A stretch of 64,000 nt of DNA, taken from positions 62,001 through 126,000 of the forward strand of contig NC_050719.1 in the NCBI RefSeq assembly GCF_013402915.1, in the 5' to 3' direction. The notes under the pieces were generated by a model. The model ran no database searches, was not told the origin of the DNA, and was given only the letters and a program-made list of their open reading frames with translations. The translations under genes were made by a program, and so were the position numbers. Shown piece by piece: positions 27,251 to 35,724 of this stretch (positions within the stretch are counted from its first letter, which is position 1; each line of letters starts with the position of its first letter). The stretch comes from Zygotorulaspora mrakii. Taxonomy: Eukaryota; Ascomycota; Saccharomycetes; Saccharomycetales; Saccharomycetaceae.

Positions 27251-28516
27251 CTATTCAGCTTTTGGTTCTTTATCATCATTGGAATCATTCCTTTCTTTCG
27301 ATTTCCCGTCCATGATATCGTTAGGGGTCATCAAGGTGGGTAAGAATTTAATGCTGAGGGATGTATCGAAGGCCAAGTTCATCCAGGGATCATACAAGTT
27401 CCATGTTTCTTCCAAATCCACTTTTTCAGGGGAGTCTTGATTGACATCCATGACGATTCCTCTTGAAGGATATTGTTGTACATTTGATGATAAAGGCATG
27501 GTGCCTTTGTCTACATTTGATGTGATATTGAGAAGTTCGCGCCTATTTTTCTCATTGATCTTGATAATTTGTTCAGATTCACCCTGGGTGTGGGTGAGTT
27601 TCTTCATGACCTGGATAGTACTTTCTTTGACGTTTCTTTTATCCTGTAAAAAGTCCGCCATGTCTAAATGATACTCCAGCCTGTCCAAATATTCTGTGAA
27701 AGACATTGGTTGGTACTCTAAAGGACCATACCATCTGATGATGGGGTTTTGCGCTTCTGATTGAGCTCTTACCAAAGCAACGCTCTGTCTGACTTCTGGA
27801 ATGTTTGTGGACATTACATCACCGCTCTTGGCATCCTTTACTCTTATTTTGGTTGGATCAATACCCTCATGATAAAACTGAATTATGTCGTTGTAAAATT
27901 GTTTCTCACGAACGCTTTTGGCCTCTTCCACCCATGGATCATATTTCAAAATTGTTAACCTGCATGTCTCCAACAATGACTGCGATAGTAAAAGTGTCCC
28001 AGTTAATAAATAAAGTACTTTTCTGAATGCAATAACACCTGCAGATTTGAAAAAACCTTGACCAGTTCCTTGTGCTTTACTTTTAAAGAATGAGGAAGCG
28101 CCGCCAAATGTGGTACCCAAAACTTTCCCACCATTAACAACACTCGCTGTATTACCCACGCGGACATGCCCCATTGCGGCAGGTACTGGAGATGCCAAGA
28201 TCTCACCATGTGTAGTTGAAAACCTATTCAAGCTAGGTATGTCTGCAATATCTCTTCGTAAAGACTTGGTAGGGCCACGTAATCCTCTCAGTCTATACAT
28301 GCAAAATAATCCAACAATGGTTTGGGCCCCAACTAGAGACCAAAGACCCATTTTATTGTCAGACGCTGGTACCAATGGTCCCCATATCCGAAGACCTAAG
28401 CTAGGTCGCACATAGAACTTCTTACTATCATCCTTCGGGTCATCCCTGCTATCATTGATACTTTCACCAGCCGAAGGCCGAGAAGACGGCTTACCTGGTG
28501 GCGTATATAAAGCCAT
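27251..28516 (-). CDS. MGR1: MGR1, adaptor subunit of the mitochondrial i-AAA protease
   Basis: I place the start at 28516 (MALYTPPGKPS, 421 residues) because that N terminus and the following KKFYVRPSLGLRIWGPLVPA line up with S. cerevisiae Mgr1 (417 aa). The frame is open to an ATG at 28669, which would add 51 residues rich in basic and aromatic amino acids; that form could be a mitochondrial presequence. TAG at 27251-27253. Two transmembrane segments are visible (~56-76 and ~162-185), with the conserved block NIPEVRQSVALVRAQSEAQ and GPLEYQPMSFTEYLDRLE in the intermembrane space. Mgr1 works with Yme1 and Mgr3, recruiting substrates, and is needed for viability without mtDNA. Confidence 0.9.
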   Translation of the reverse strand: MALYTPPGKPSSRPSAGESINDSRDDPKDDSKKFYVRPSLGLRIWGPLVPASDNKMGLWSLVGAQTIVGLFCMYRLRGLRGPTKSLRRDIADIPSLNRFSTTHGEILASPVPAAMGHVRVGNTASVVNGGKVLGTTFGGASSFFKSKAQGTGQGFFKSAGVIAFRKVLYLLTGTLLLSQSLLETCRLTILKYDPWVEEAKSVREKQFYNDIIQFYHEGIDPTKIRVKDAKSGDVMSTNIPEVRQSVALVRAQSEAQNPIIRWYGPLEYQPMSFTEYLDRLEYHLDMADFLQDKRNVKESTIQVMKKLTHTQGESEQIIKINEKNRRELLNITSNVDKGTMPLSSNVQQYPSRGIVMDVNQDSPEKVDLEETWNLYDPWMNLAFDTSLSIKFLPTLMTPNDIMDGKSKERNDSNDDKEPKAE

Positions 28517-28870
28517 TACTCGTATTATTTTGGTTCTAAAAGCCTTGTTCAACTCTAATAGCTTAATATTCTGTGATCCTTCTTCTATATTTCGCCACTT
28601 TTCATGTGCCCATTTCGGTTGAAAGTGAAACCGAAAAACTGTGGTGTACGCGAAAAGTCTAGAAATCATAAGCTTCTCTAGGACAATAAACGCTCTTCGG
28701 TTGACGTTATCGGAGGCTTTTCAAACTTTAAAGGAAGCAGGTACCTACAATATTTACGTAATTTTTTGTGTTATTCGTACACACCTTGTACAGTTATATA
28801 CTTGAGGCTTCTCCCTATTGTTGCTTCAACATTTTGTAAGTTACCTTTCGGAAAACTGTGATTCTACAAA

Positions 28871-30445
28871 TTACAATTCGTCGTGCTCGAAATCCTCATC
28901 TTCCTCAACCTCATCGAGATCATCAGCTACTTTTTGCGCTTCCAATGCACTCTTGTAGCTGTCGTGAATGATTTGGAAATCGACTTTGTTACCGGCATTT
29001 TCTTCAAGGAAGGTTATGAAGTTTGTAAGCTCTCTTTGAGAAGAAAATACAACAGGTTCAGTATTTTTGCCTGCTGGGTAGAGGACGATAGTTGGGAAAC
29101 CTTCGATTTCGACGTCCTGGATATCGTTCAAGGTGGAATCAACTTCAGCAATGACAAACTTATCTTTGGAATCCTCATCGGAAGCCAAAATGTCTGCCAA
29201 CTCTTCGTAAATTGGTGCAAGTCTCTTACAGTGACCGCACCATGGAGCGTAGTACTTGACTAATACATCTTTCTCTTCATCATAGGCAATGCCATCATGG
29301 CTTTTACCAACAATCTTGATGACGTTAGATTCTTGAACTTCTGGAACTTCTTCCGACTTGATGATAGCTTCCGACTTACCAGACAAGAATTCATTGACCA
29401 ACTTAGAAATATCTTTGGTTTCCAATTTAACAGCCTCGGTTAATTTCTCAAATTCTTCCTTAGCCAATTGTGGTAAACCGTATTTCAAGTTACTGCTCAT
29501 GTTGTGAATAGCAAATAGAGGAAATTGCTCATCCATATTCAAATTCTCTGCGTGTTTACCGAACTTTCTAGAGTCAAGACCGACAAAGTTAATTTTACCA
29601 CGGTGTTCCTTCGCTAAATCAGTGAAAAATTCAGTATATTCTTCGAATTCATCATCATCAGTATAAAAGAAATAGGCTAATGGTACGTCACTTTCAACAT
29701 ATGAACCGAAGCTCTCACCGGTGATTTCTCCAAAGTATGGTAAAGCTTCAACCTTTAACCAGCTCTCCAAAATTTCTGGATTCTTTTCAACTTCTGTGAT
29801 GTCACCATTGTATTCAATGGCTTCGGCTTCACTTGGCAGTTGAACAGCTAACTTAACCTTCGATCCAGGGAAAGAGACAAATGTGTACTCTTCCGAGAAT
29901 TTATCAGCAATGGAGAAGAAAGTTTCATTCAAGGCTGCATCTCCATTCGAAAAAATAACTGGTTGTGTAGCTTTCGTCAAAATGGCCTCTAGATCTTTTT
30001 GTGAATCAACAACTTGTACCGTTGGTAAGATTTGCTTCTTCATGTATGTAATAATAGCATTAGCAGTTCTGCCACCTGCATAATCCTTTGGATTTTCTAG
30101 ATCGTGATTCTTGAACAATTTCAAAGATGGATATCCTCTAATACCTTGTTTCATGCATAAATCCTGTTCAACAGTACAGTCGATCTGAGCCAATGCAATG
30201 TCCTCGCTTTCCAAAGCGGCAGCGGCTTCAACATAGTGTGGAGCTAACGTTTTACAATGACCGCACCATGGAGCGAAGAATTCAGCTAGAACTACTGGAT
30301 TTTCCTTGATGAAATCTTCAAAAGTTTCGCTGGTCAATTTGACAACAGCAGAGTCATCAGGAGCACTAGCTTCCTGTGCCTTTGCGCTTAATGCAGATGC
30401 CAAGATGGCAAAAGCTTGAAAGAGAGTTTTTTTGTTAACCAGCAT
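28871..30445 (-). CDS. PDI1: PDI1, protein disulfide isomerase
   Basis: 524 residues starting at the ATG 30443-30445 (S. cerevisiae 522); TAA at 28871-28873. Everything expected of Pdi1 is present. The signal peptide MLVNKKTLFQAFAILASALS is at 1-20. The a domain has CGHC at 61-64, redox-inactive b and b' domains follow, and the a' domain has CGHC at 403-406. An acidic tail ends in the ER-retention signal HDEL. The enzyme forms and rearranges disulfides in secretory proteins, re-oxidised by Ero1. EUG1 is the S. cerevisiae duplicate on IV; both its CxxS-type sites would differ, so this copy is PDI1-like. A Hac1 site lies 123 bp upstream. Confidence 0.98.
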   Translation of the reverse strand: MLVNKKTLFQAFAILASALSAKAQEASAPDDSAVVKLTSETFEDFIKENPVVLAEFFAPWCGHCKTLAPHYVEAAAALESEDIALAQIDCTVEQDLCMKQGIRGYPSLKLFKNHDLENPKDYAGGRTANAIITYMKKQILPTVQVVDSQKDLEAILTKATQPVIFSNGDAALNETFFSIADKFSEEYTFVSFPGSKVKLAVQLPSEAEAIEYNGDITEVEKNPEILESWLKVEALPYFGEITGESFGSYVESDVPLAYFFYTDDDEFEEYTEFFTDLAKEHRGKINFVGLDSRKFGKHAENLNMDEQFPLFAIHNMSSNLKYGLPQLAKEEFEKLTEAVKLETKDISKLVNEFLSGKSEAIIKSEEVPEVQESNVIKIVGKSHDGIAYDEEKDVLVKYYAPWCGHCKRLAPIYEELADILASDEDSKDKFVIAEVDSTLNDIQDVEIEGFPTIVLYPAGKNTEPVVFSSQRELTNFITFLEENAGNKVDFQIIHDSYKSALEAQKVADDLDEVEEDEDFEHDEL

Positions 30446-30567
30446 TACCACTCAATCTTAGTATAAAGCCTTGGAGAGCAATGTTCTGTAAAATAGTGTG
30501 TTCTCAATTACTACTTCAAGAACAATCCACCCGTTCCTTATAAATTATCACTTTGAGTACTTCAGAA

Positions 30568-30574
30568 CACGCTG
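30568..30574 (-). promoter_or_regulatory. UPRE core (Hac1 site) upstream of PDI1
   Basis: CACGCTG on the plus strand is CAGCGTG on the minus strand, identical to the UPRE-1 core of yeast unfolded-protein-response genes, 123 bp upstream of the PDI1 ATG. Confidence 0.55.
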
Positions 30575-30687
30575 GCAGGTGGCGAAAAATGAAGTCCGGT
30601 TAACAGCACGCGTAGCAGCCAACGCGCTCAAGAGAGTACAAAATGATTTGAGATATATGCTACGTAAGCAATAAACAATATTGTAAA

Positions 30688-31863
30688 TTACGATCTCCTG
30701 GTGGTTGTAGGTGGCGGCGGGGGCTGGCTCAATTTCGTACTATCTGGTGTAGATGAGTGTGCTCTAGCTGATGTATCTTTACCCTCGCTGAAGTATTCGT
30801 TCATCATCGGGGTTGCGGCAACAGCAGGATCTACATGTTTCTTCCTATGGGCCTGCTTCTTTGGAGGAGAGGCCCCCGCTGTGGTGGAGTGAGAAACTGG
30901 AGTTATGACATTGCCGGGAACAAAGACAGAATCCGTAGCGGGTTGTAAATCCAATGGCGACGGGGAATAAAGCTCTTCCGTAAGGTGTGCTTGATGTTCA
31001 TCGAACTGTTGGTGACTTGTAGAGACAGCGGGTATTCTATGAAGGAACCCCGAACCCACGTTGCAGCCCAGGCGGCCATCTCCACCGATTTGGACCGTGA
31101 GTGGCCTTACACAGTCATGCACCCTGTTATAAACGTATAGAATCAAATCCTGATTCGCCCTTGATCTCACTATGTCTTGTAAAAGGGCCTCGCCCCCAGT
31201 AGCCAGTAGACCATCCTGACAACCAATGATGTAATCTTCATCTGGTATTAAGCCGGATTGCGCGGCTGGTCCATTTGGAATATTGATGTTCAAAACGTGG
31301 TAAGTGAAAGTCGAAGCTACTAATGATGTCCACTGCACTTTGAAACCGAGAGGTTGGAAGATGTGCTCAGACTCCTTGCTCAAGGACAAGGAGACATCGT
31401 CGAGTTGAGACGCGTCTTTGGCAATAACACTGATGTATTCGTCCCTAAACGAGCCGCCTTTAGCCGACCAGACGTTTAACTTCAGGTGCTGATTGCAGTG
31501 CGCGTTGAAGATCTGTGATATCTTGTTGTAATCTGGGTAAAAATACCCGTGCTGGTTGCTTATGAGCGGAACGACGTCATCGTTGATGCCTATGATATAA
31601 TCGAAAAACGACTGAAGCTGCAATTGTGTTTCATCCACACAGAGAACCCTCAGTCCCGATACTACGTTATTGAAGCGGTGATCGAATGCTATCTGGGACT
31701 GCTGGTCTGTACCCTCTTCCAGTTGAATCTGCGAGTGACGCTGCGGTAGCAGCAGATTTGGAGGAATCGATTGGAAGAATAGGTCCAGTTGGTTGGTATC
31801 CTGCGATAGAGTCAAAACACTCTGTTCAAGTGTTTTGACCAGGTTCTTGGCTATTCTGAACAT
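30688..31863 (-). CDS. GRH1: GRH1, Golgi reassembly stacking protein (GRASP)
   Basis: 391 residues (S. cerevisiae Grh1 372); ATG at 31861-31863, TAA at 30688-30690. The GRASP region of tandem PDZ-like repeats covers about residues 70-280, with FTYHVLNINIPNGPAAQSGL and DYIIGCQDGLLATGGEALL clearly recognisable. A Pro/Ser-rich tail follows, ending PPPPTTTRRS. The N terminus MFRIAKNLVK is an amphipathic helix starting Met-Phe, the type acetylated by NatC for membrane binding in S. cerevisiae Grh1. Grh1 is an early Golgi/ER-exit-site peripheral protein that binds Bug1 and supports unconventional secretion. Position next to PDI1/EUG1 and GLK1/EMI2 matches YDR517W. Confidence 0.95.
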   Translation of the reverse strand: MFRIAKNLVKTLEQSVLTLSQDTNQLDLFFQSIPPNLLLPQRHSQIQLEEGTDQQSQIAFDHRFNNVVSGLRVLCVDETQLQLQSFFDYIIGINDDVVPLISNQHGYFYPDYNKISQIFNAHCNQHLKLNVWSAKGGSFRDEYISVIAKDASQLDDVSLSLSKESEHIFQPLGFKVQWTSLVASTFTYHVLNINIPNGPAAQSGLIPDEDYIIGCQDGLLATGGEALLQDIVRSRANQDLILYVYNRVHDCVRPLTVQIGGDGRLGCNVGSGFLHRIPAVSTSHQQFDEHQAHLTEELYSPSPLDLQPATDSVFVPGNVITPVSHSTTAGASPPKKQAHRKKHVDPAVAATPMMNEYFSEGKDTSARAHSSTPDSTKLSQPPPPPTTTRRS

Positions 31864-32177
31864 TGGGTTGACCGCGAGAAGGTGTTGATTCCAGCGCTGA
31901 TGCTTTTAGATGGGTAACAACGATTCGCTTGTCACGAGCTGTGGTAAAATGAGACAAAATGTGGTGAACTGTGCCAAATTGTGATGGACTACCTAAATTG
32001 TTACCAACTGCGTTATACCCTCACTATTTTTATCCCACAGCTTCTGATTCCTTTTCGTATCAATGCAGATGATCAGCCATGTTTGAAAGGTGAAGAACCA
32101 CACCAAGACAAAGAACCAAGACTAACAACCACCTTCTGTGCGAGGCACATGCGAAGTTTGTCCGAGACATCTAGCTT

Positions 32178-32219
32178 TCCGGACAGTCCGGACAGTTCGG
32201 ACTGTCGCCAGTGTCCGGA
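32178..32219. promoter_or_regulatory. Nested CGG/CCG inverted repeat in the GRH1-GLK1 promoter
   Basis: TCCGGACA at 32178-32185 pairs with TGTCCGGA at 32212-32219. Inside, GACAGT (32191-32196) pairs with ACTGTC (32201-32206) around four bases. The 9-mer CCGGACAGT is also directly repeated (32179-32187 and 32188-32196). CGG/CCG arrays are typical binding sites of Zn2Cys6 factors; which factor is unknown. Confidence 0.5.
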
Positions 32220-32246
32220 GTGTTTCACGCCTTTTACCCACACTCA

Positions 32247-32414
32247 CCCCTAAAACGGAGTGCCAATACCGCGCGGCATGTTCATAAAGGCCGGGTGCGT
32301 GACAGAGGACGCAAAATGACAGAAATTCATGGAAACGGAAGGGGTGTGGGGAGGGGCGTTTCTGTCGAGGAATCAGATGACAAGGAAGCAATGTGGCACA
32401 GGGGAAGCAAGGGG
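32247..32414. promoter_or_regulatory. Cluster of five stress-response elements upstream of GLK1
   Basis: STRE pentamers: CCCCT at 32247-32251 and AGGGG at 32340-32344, 32352-32356, 32400-32404 and 32410-32414. Msn2/Msn4 act through such repeated sites, and S. cerevisiae GLK1 is stress- and glucose-depletion-induced through STREs. G-runs here could also bind Mig1. Confidence 0.55.
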
Positions 32415-32469
32415 GGAACGGTGCTTGACTCTTCAGGCTTCCAAGTCAATGCAGTGGAAAATGGAAAAT

Positions 32470-32475
32470 TATAAA
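32470..32475 (+). promoter_or_regulatory. TATA box of GLK1
   Basis: TATAAA 206 bases upstream of the GLK1 ATG, downstream of the STRE cluster, fitting a stress-regulated TATA promoter with a leader that would include the 10-bp repeats. Confidence 0.4.
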
Positions 32476-32550
32476 GATGGTGGAATGGGGGAAACAGGAA
32501 CAGGAACAGGGATGGATGTGTGATTTCGTGCAACTTAATTGTAGCACGCG

Positions 32551-32618
32551 AGTAGTGTTCAGTAGTGTTCAGTAGTGTTCAGTAGTGTTCAATAGTGTTC
32601 AGTAGTGTTCAGTAGCGT
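32551..32618 (+). repeat. 10-bp tandem repeat just upstream of GLK1
   Basis: Six consecutive units of AGTAGTGTTC (the fifth reads AATAGTGTTC) at 32551-32610, then a partial AGTAGCGT. The array ends 58 bases before the ATG and probably lies in the 5' leader or across the transcription start. Confidence 0.85.
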
Positions 32619-32675
32619 AACAGCTATAGCATCAGGTGATTGAACACAGATTTAGAGGCAGATAAGTCGTGAAAA

Positions 32676-34184
32676 ATGTCGTTTGACGATCTACACAAGG
32701 CAACTGCAAGGGCGCTTACCTCTGCTGTGGATGAGATTTGTGAGGAATTCAAAATTGACGGAGATGATTTGAAAACGCTGACAGAGTATTTCATCGAAAG
32801 TATGGAGCAAGGGCTGAAGCCGTTGGAAGACGGCGAGAGTGAGGAAACGTCGAAGGGTCTACCGATGATCCCCTCGTTTGTGACGGGCAAGCCGAACGGT
32901 ACCGAAAAGGGCACTCTATTGGCAGCCGATCTGGGCGGCACGAATTTTAGGGTCTGTTCGGTGAACTTAAAGGGTGACCACACCTTCTCTATGGAGCAGA
33001 CAAAGTCGAGGATCCCAGATGAGCTGCTGGAGGACGACAGTGTGACTAGCAGTGAGTTATTTGGCTATTTGGCGCGTCGTACCGTCTTGTTTATGAAGAA
33101 GTTCCACCCGGAGTTTTTCAAGGAACCAGGAGCGGAGTCACAGAAGCCTTTGAAAATGGGATTCACGTTTTCGTATCCGATCGATCAGAAATCTCTTGCT
33201 TCTGGTAGCCTCATCAGATGGACGAAGGGCTTCAAGATAAAGGACACGATAGGTAAAGATGTCGTCAAGCTGTACCAGGAAGAGCTGAATTCGCATGGTT
33301 TGGGCATGATAAACGTGGTGGCTTTGACGAATGACACTGTGGGGACTTTCCTGTCGCATTGTTACTCTTCCGGTACGGCAGATTCCTTGTCGTCAGGTGA
33401 AATATCTGAGCCGGTGATCGGATGTATATTTGGTACAGGAACCAATGGGTGTTATATGGAGAAGATTGAGAATATCACTAAATTGCCACAGGAGGCGAGG
33501 GAGGGACTTCTGAACGAAGGTAAGACGCATATGGTTATCAACACAGAATGGGGGTCTTTTGATAATGAATTGAAGTATTTGCCGACTTCGAAATATGACG
33601 TTGATATCGATCAAAAACTTTCCTCCAATCCCGGGTTCCACCTTTTTGAAAAACGTGTGTCAGGTATGTTCCTTGGTGAACTACTGAGAAATATGCTCGT
33701 GGATCTACATGAGAGAGGTTTGATGTTAAATCAATATCGCACGTACAATCAACTCCCCCATCGTTTGAGAACTCCTTTTGAACTCTCAAGTGAAGTTTTA
33801 TCCCACATTGAAATCGATGACTCTACAGGTTTAAGAGAGACAGAATTGTCGTTGTTGCAAAGTTTGAGACTACCAACGACCCCTACTGAACGTATTGAAA
33901 TTCAAAAAATGGTTCGCGCAATTTCTCGTAGATCAGCTTATTTGGCAGCTGTTCCCATTGCAGCTATTCTGATCAAGACAAATGCGCTCAACAAAAGATA
34001 TCATGGTGAGGTTGAAATCGGATGTGATGGATCAGTTGTCGAATACTACCCGGGCTTTAGATCAATGGTTAGACACGCTTTATCGTTAAGTCCTATAGGC
34101 TCCGATGGGGAACGTAAAGTCCACTTACGCATCGCAAAAGATGGTAGTGGAGCGGGTGCCGCATTGTGTGCTCTAGTTGCTTGA
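32676..34184 (+). CDS. GLK1: GLK1, glucokinase
   Basis: 502 residues (S. cerevisiae Glk1 and Emi2 500); ATG at 32676, TGA at 34182-34184. The enzyme phosphorylates aldohexoses with ATP, the entry step of glycolysis. Hexokinase-fold motifs are all present: phosphate-1 loop LGGTNFR (86-92), sugar-binding FTFSYP (163-168), TNDTVGT (218-224, catalytic Asp 220), GTGTNGCYME, and the C-terminal adenosine loop KDGSGAGAALCA. The N terminus lacks the S. cerevisiae Hxk2-type regulatory segment, fitting glucokinase. It is the single ancestor of GLK1 and EMI2. The promoter carries STREs, so induction by stress or glucose depletion is likely. Confidence 0.97.
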   Translation: MSFDDLHKATARALTSAVDEICEEFKIDGDDLKTLTEYFIESMEQGLKPLEDGESEETSKGLPMIPSFVTGKPNGTEKGTLLAADLGGTNFRVCSVNLKGDHTFSMEQTKSRIPDELLEDDSVTSSELFGYLARRTVLFMKKFHPEFFKEPGAESQKPLKMGFTFSYPIDQKSLASGSLIRWTKGFKIKDTIGKDVVKLYQEELNSHGLGMINVVALTNDTVGTFLSHCYSSGTADSLSSGEISEPVIGCIFGTGTNGCYMEKIENITKLPQEAREGLLNEGKTHMVINTEWGSFDNELKYLPTSKYDVDIDQKLSSNPGFHLFEKRVSGMFLGELLRNMLVDLHERGLMLNQYRTYNQLPHRLRTPFELSSEVLSHIEIDDSTGLRETELSLLQSLRLPTTPTERIEIQKMVRAISRRSAYLAAVPIAAILIKTNALNKRYHGEVEIGCDGSVVEYYPGFRSMVRHALSLSPIGSDGERKVHLRIAKDGSGAGAALCALVA

Positions 34185-34724
34185 AGTTATGCCAGCGATT
34201 CTATCACACTGCTCAGCTACATCTCTGAGGTTTTAAACTACTGTGAGATATGGAAATGAGTGCTGTGGAGTAAAACAAAGGTGTAAGCAGGACGTTAAGA
34301 TATGATTGTCGCAATGATAATCAAAAAACAATCGTTTTGAAGAATTTCATCTATTTTCGAAGTGTGCTGGCGAATGAGATCCCCTTTAAAGATATTAGAA
34401 CTATGACTTATTGTAATCCTGAAATCGAACGCTGTAAGTTGTAGCCTTTTTGATGTATTTTTCACGTATGACGACATCACTAGTATTGACATTAAATAAG
34501 TAGTTTCAAAATTTACGTTCTCTCTGATGTGTTTTGATATCTTTTCAATGACTTGTAGAACTTCATTAGTATTAAGAGTATGTTAAGTTCAAACTTAGCA
34601 CCATTAGCTTATTCAGACATTGATGATAGTATTGCAAAGTTAGACTACAGAGATATGTAAGCCCTCGATGTCCTATATCATAAAATGAATAAAGTACTAT
34701 TAACCGTAGCAGCTCGTGGTTTGT

Positions 34725-34970
34725 GTTGTCATGACGCTATTTCGTACTCCCTCAGAATCTAGGGCGCAACTCGTTATTTCTTATTCCATGCCGTAGATTC
34801 CTTCGCACTCAGTTCGCTGAAATGTAAGCATCCCACGATAAAGCATCAGCCCACGACTTTCCAAAGTTGATTGGTATTCTGCTAGAGCTTGCTTCATCTG
34901 ACTTCATTTCTTTCGTTGTATATATTAATTGTCTTGTTTCTGATTCTTGTAAGTCATCTCTTCCATATAC
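34725..34970 (-). repeat. Left arm of long imperfect inverted repeat, probable LTR relic
   Basis: This arm matches, in reverse complement, the segment 35024-35260. The innermost 79 bases (34892-34970 against 35024-35102) align without gaps at 65 of 79 positions, ten of the 14 differences being transitions. Outward the match weakens but shared words continue (for example GTTATTTCTT and TTCCATGCC in both arms read in the same sense). No open frame or target-site duplication could be defined. Confidence 0.7.
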
Positions 34971-35023
34971 CTAACTTCTCTTCACAATATCGATCTTGTT
35001 GAAATATAGATCGATCTTGAAAG

Positions 35024-35260
35024 ATATATGAAAGAGATGAATAATAAGAATCAGAAAGAAGACAGTTGGTATGTACAACAAAAGAAATAAAGTCAAATGA
35101 AGCCCTAACAGAATATGAATCGATTTTGGAAAGATATCGGATGATAACCTATCGCGAGACGTTTACAATTCAGGTATCTGACTACGAAGCGGTCTATGGC
35201 ATGGAACAAGAAATAACAGTTATACTGTGGACTCTATGAGACTAGAAATGGTGTGATGGC
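35024..35260 (+). repeat. Right arm of long imperfect inverted repeat, probable LTR relic
   Basis: Partner of 34725-34970. Between the arms are 53 bases that themselves contain a 7-bp perfect inverted pair (ATCGATC at 34989-34995, GATCGAT at 35009-35015). A TGTTGAAATA beginning at 34998 resembles the TGTTG start of yeast Ty LTRs, and a TCTCA near 35370 resembles an LTR end, which would give a ~375-bp solo LTR. This is suggestive only. Confidence 0.65.
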
Positions 35261-35643
35261 GATGAAAATTCTTCACTCGTCGTTCTCTCTTATGGTTCAA
35301 TAGGTGCAAAATGTTAGATATAAATACTGACGTATTTTCCAGATATTAATCCAAGTTCAATTAGTTTTATCTCAATTCATGATATGGAAAACCAAGGAAT
35401 CATATATCTCTATAATTGAATATCATAGTATCATCATCAATGTCAAACCAAGTTACTATCAATAACTCCGAAAAAACCCTTTTTTCCACGTAATAAACAC
35501 TAGGATAACTCCGTACAGTTATATAAAGATTATTCAGTTAATTGAATTAAAGCTCAACGAAAGAATAGAACGAAGTGCGATCACAATATATTTACAACTA
35601 GGTATAGTGCAAAAAGTCACCTCTTTTACCATCAAAATACAGT

Positions 35644-35717
35644 GGTTTCGTGGTCTAGTCGGTTATGGCATCTGCTTAACACGCAGAACGTCCCCAGTTC
35701 GATCCTGGGCGAAATCA
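35644..35717 (+). tRNA. tRNA-Val (anticodon AAC)
   Basis: A 74-nt cloverleaf with no intron. The acceptor stem GGTTTCG pairs with CGAAATC, followed by discriminator A. Anticodon AAC is at 35678-35680 in the loop CTTAACA, closed by CTG/CAG-type pairing. The T arm has GTTCGATCC (35697-35705, box B), and the box A-like TGGTCTAGTCGG comes near the start. As far as I recall it is the same sequence as S. cerevisiae tRNA-Val(AAC). CCA is not encoded, as usual in eukaryotes. Confidence 0.97.
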
Positions 35718-35719
35718 TC

Positions 35720-35724
35720 TTTTT
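35720..35724 (+). terminator. Pol III terminator of tRNA-Val
   Basis: A run of five T three bases after the mature 3' end, the standard RNA polymerase III stop signal. Confidence 0.8.

Larger units (their letters stand above)
31864..32675. other. Intergenic, divergent promoter of GRH1 and GLK1
   Basis: 812 bp between divergent starts, unusually rich in structure. It contains a CGG/CCG inverted-repeat element (32178-32219), five STRE pentamers (32247-32414), a TATA box and a 10-bp tandem repeat directly upstream of the GLK1 ATG, all listed separately. The G-rich stretch 32338-32420 also resembles Mig1-type GGGG sites. Short open frames here are not protein-like. Confidence 0.6.
34185..35643. 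other. Gene-free region downstream of GLK1 with inverted repeat
   Basis: About 1.46 kb with no protein-like open frame. It holds a long degenerate inverted repeat (34725-35260), then AT-rich sequence up to the tRNA gene. Near 35470-35486 an A6-CCC-T6 inverted block occurs. The spot upstream of a tRNA gene is where Ty elements insert. Confidence 0.7.

Noticed and set aside
28517..28669. 51-residue N-terminal extension of MGR1
   Set aside because: The downstream Met aligns with S. cerevisiae Mgr1; the extension could be a presequence, so it is noted but not taken as the start.
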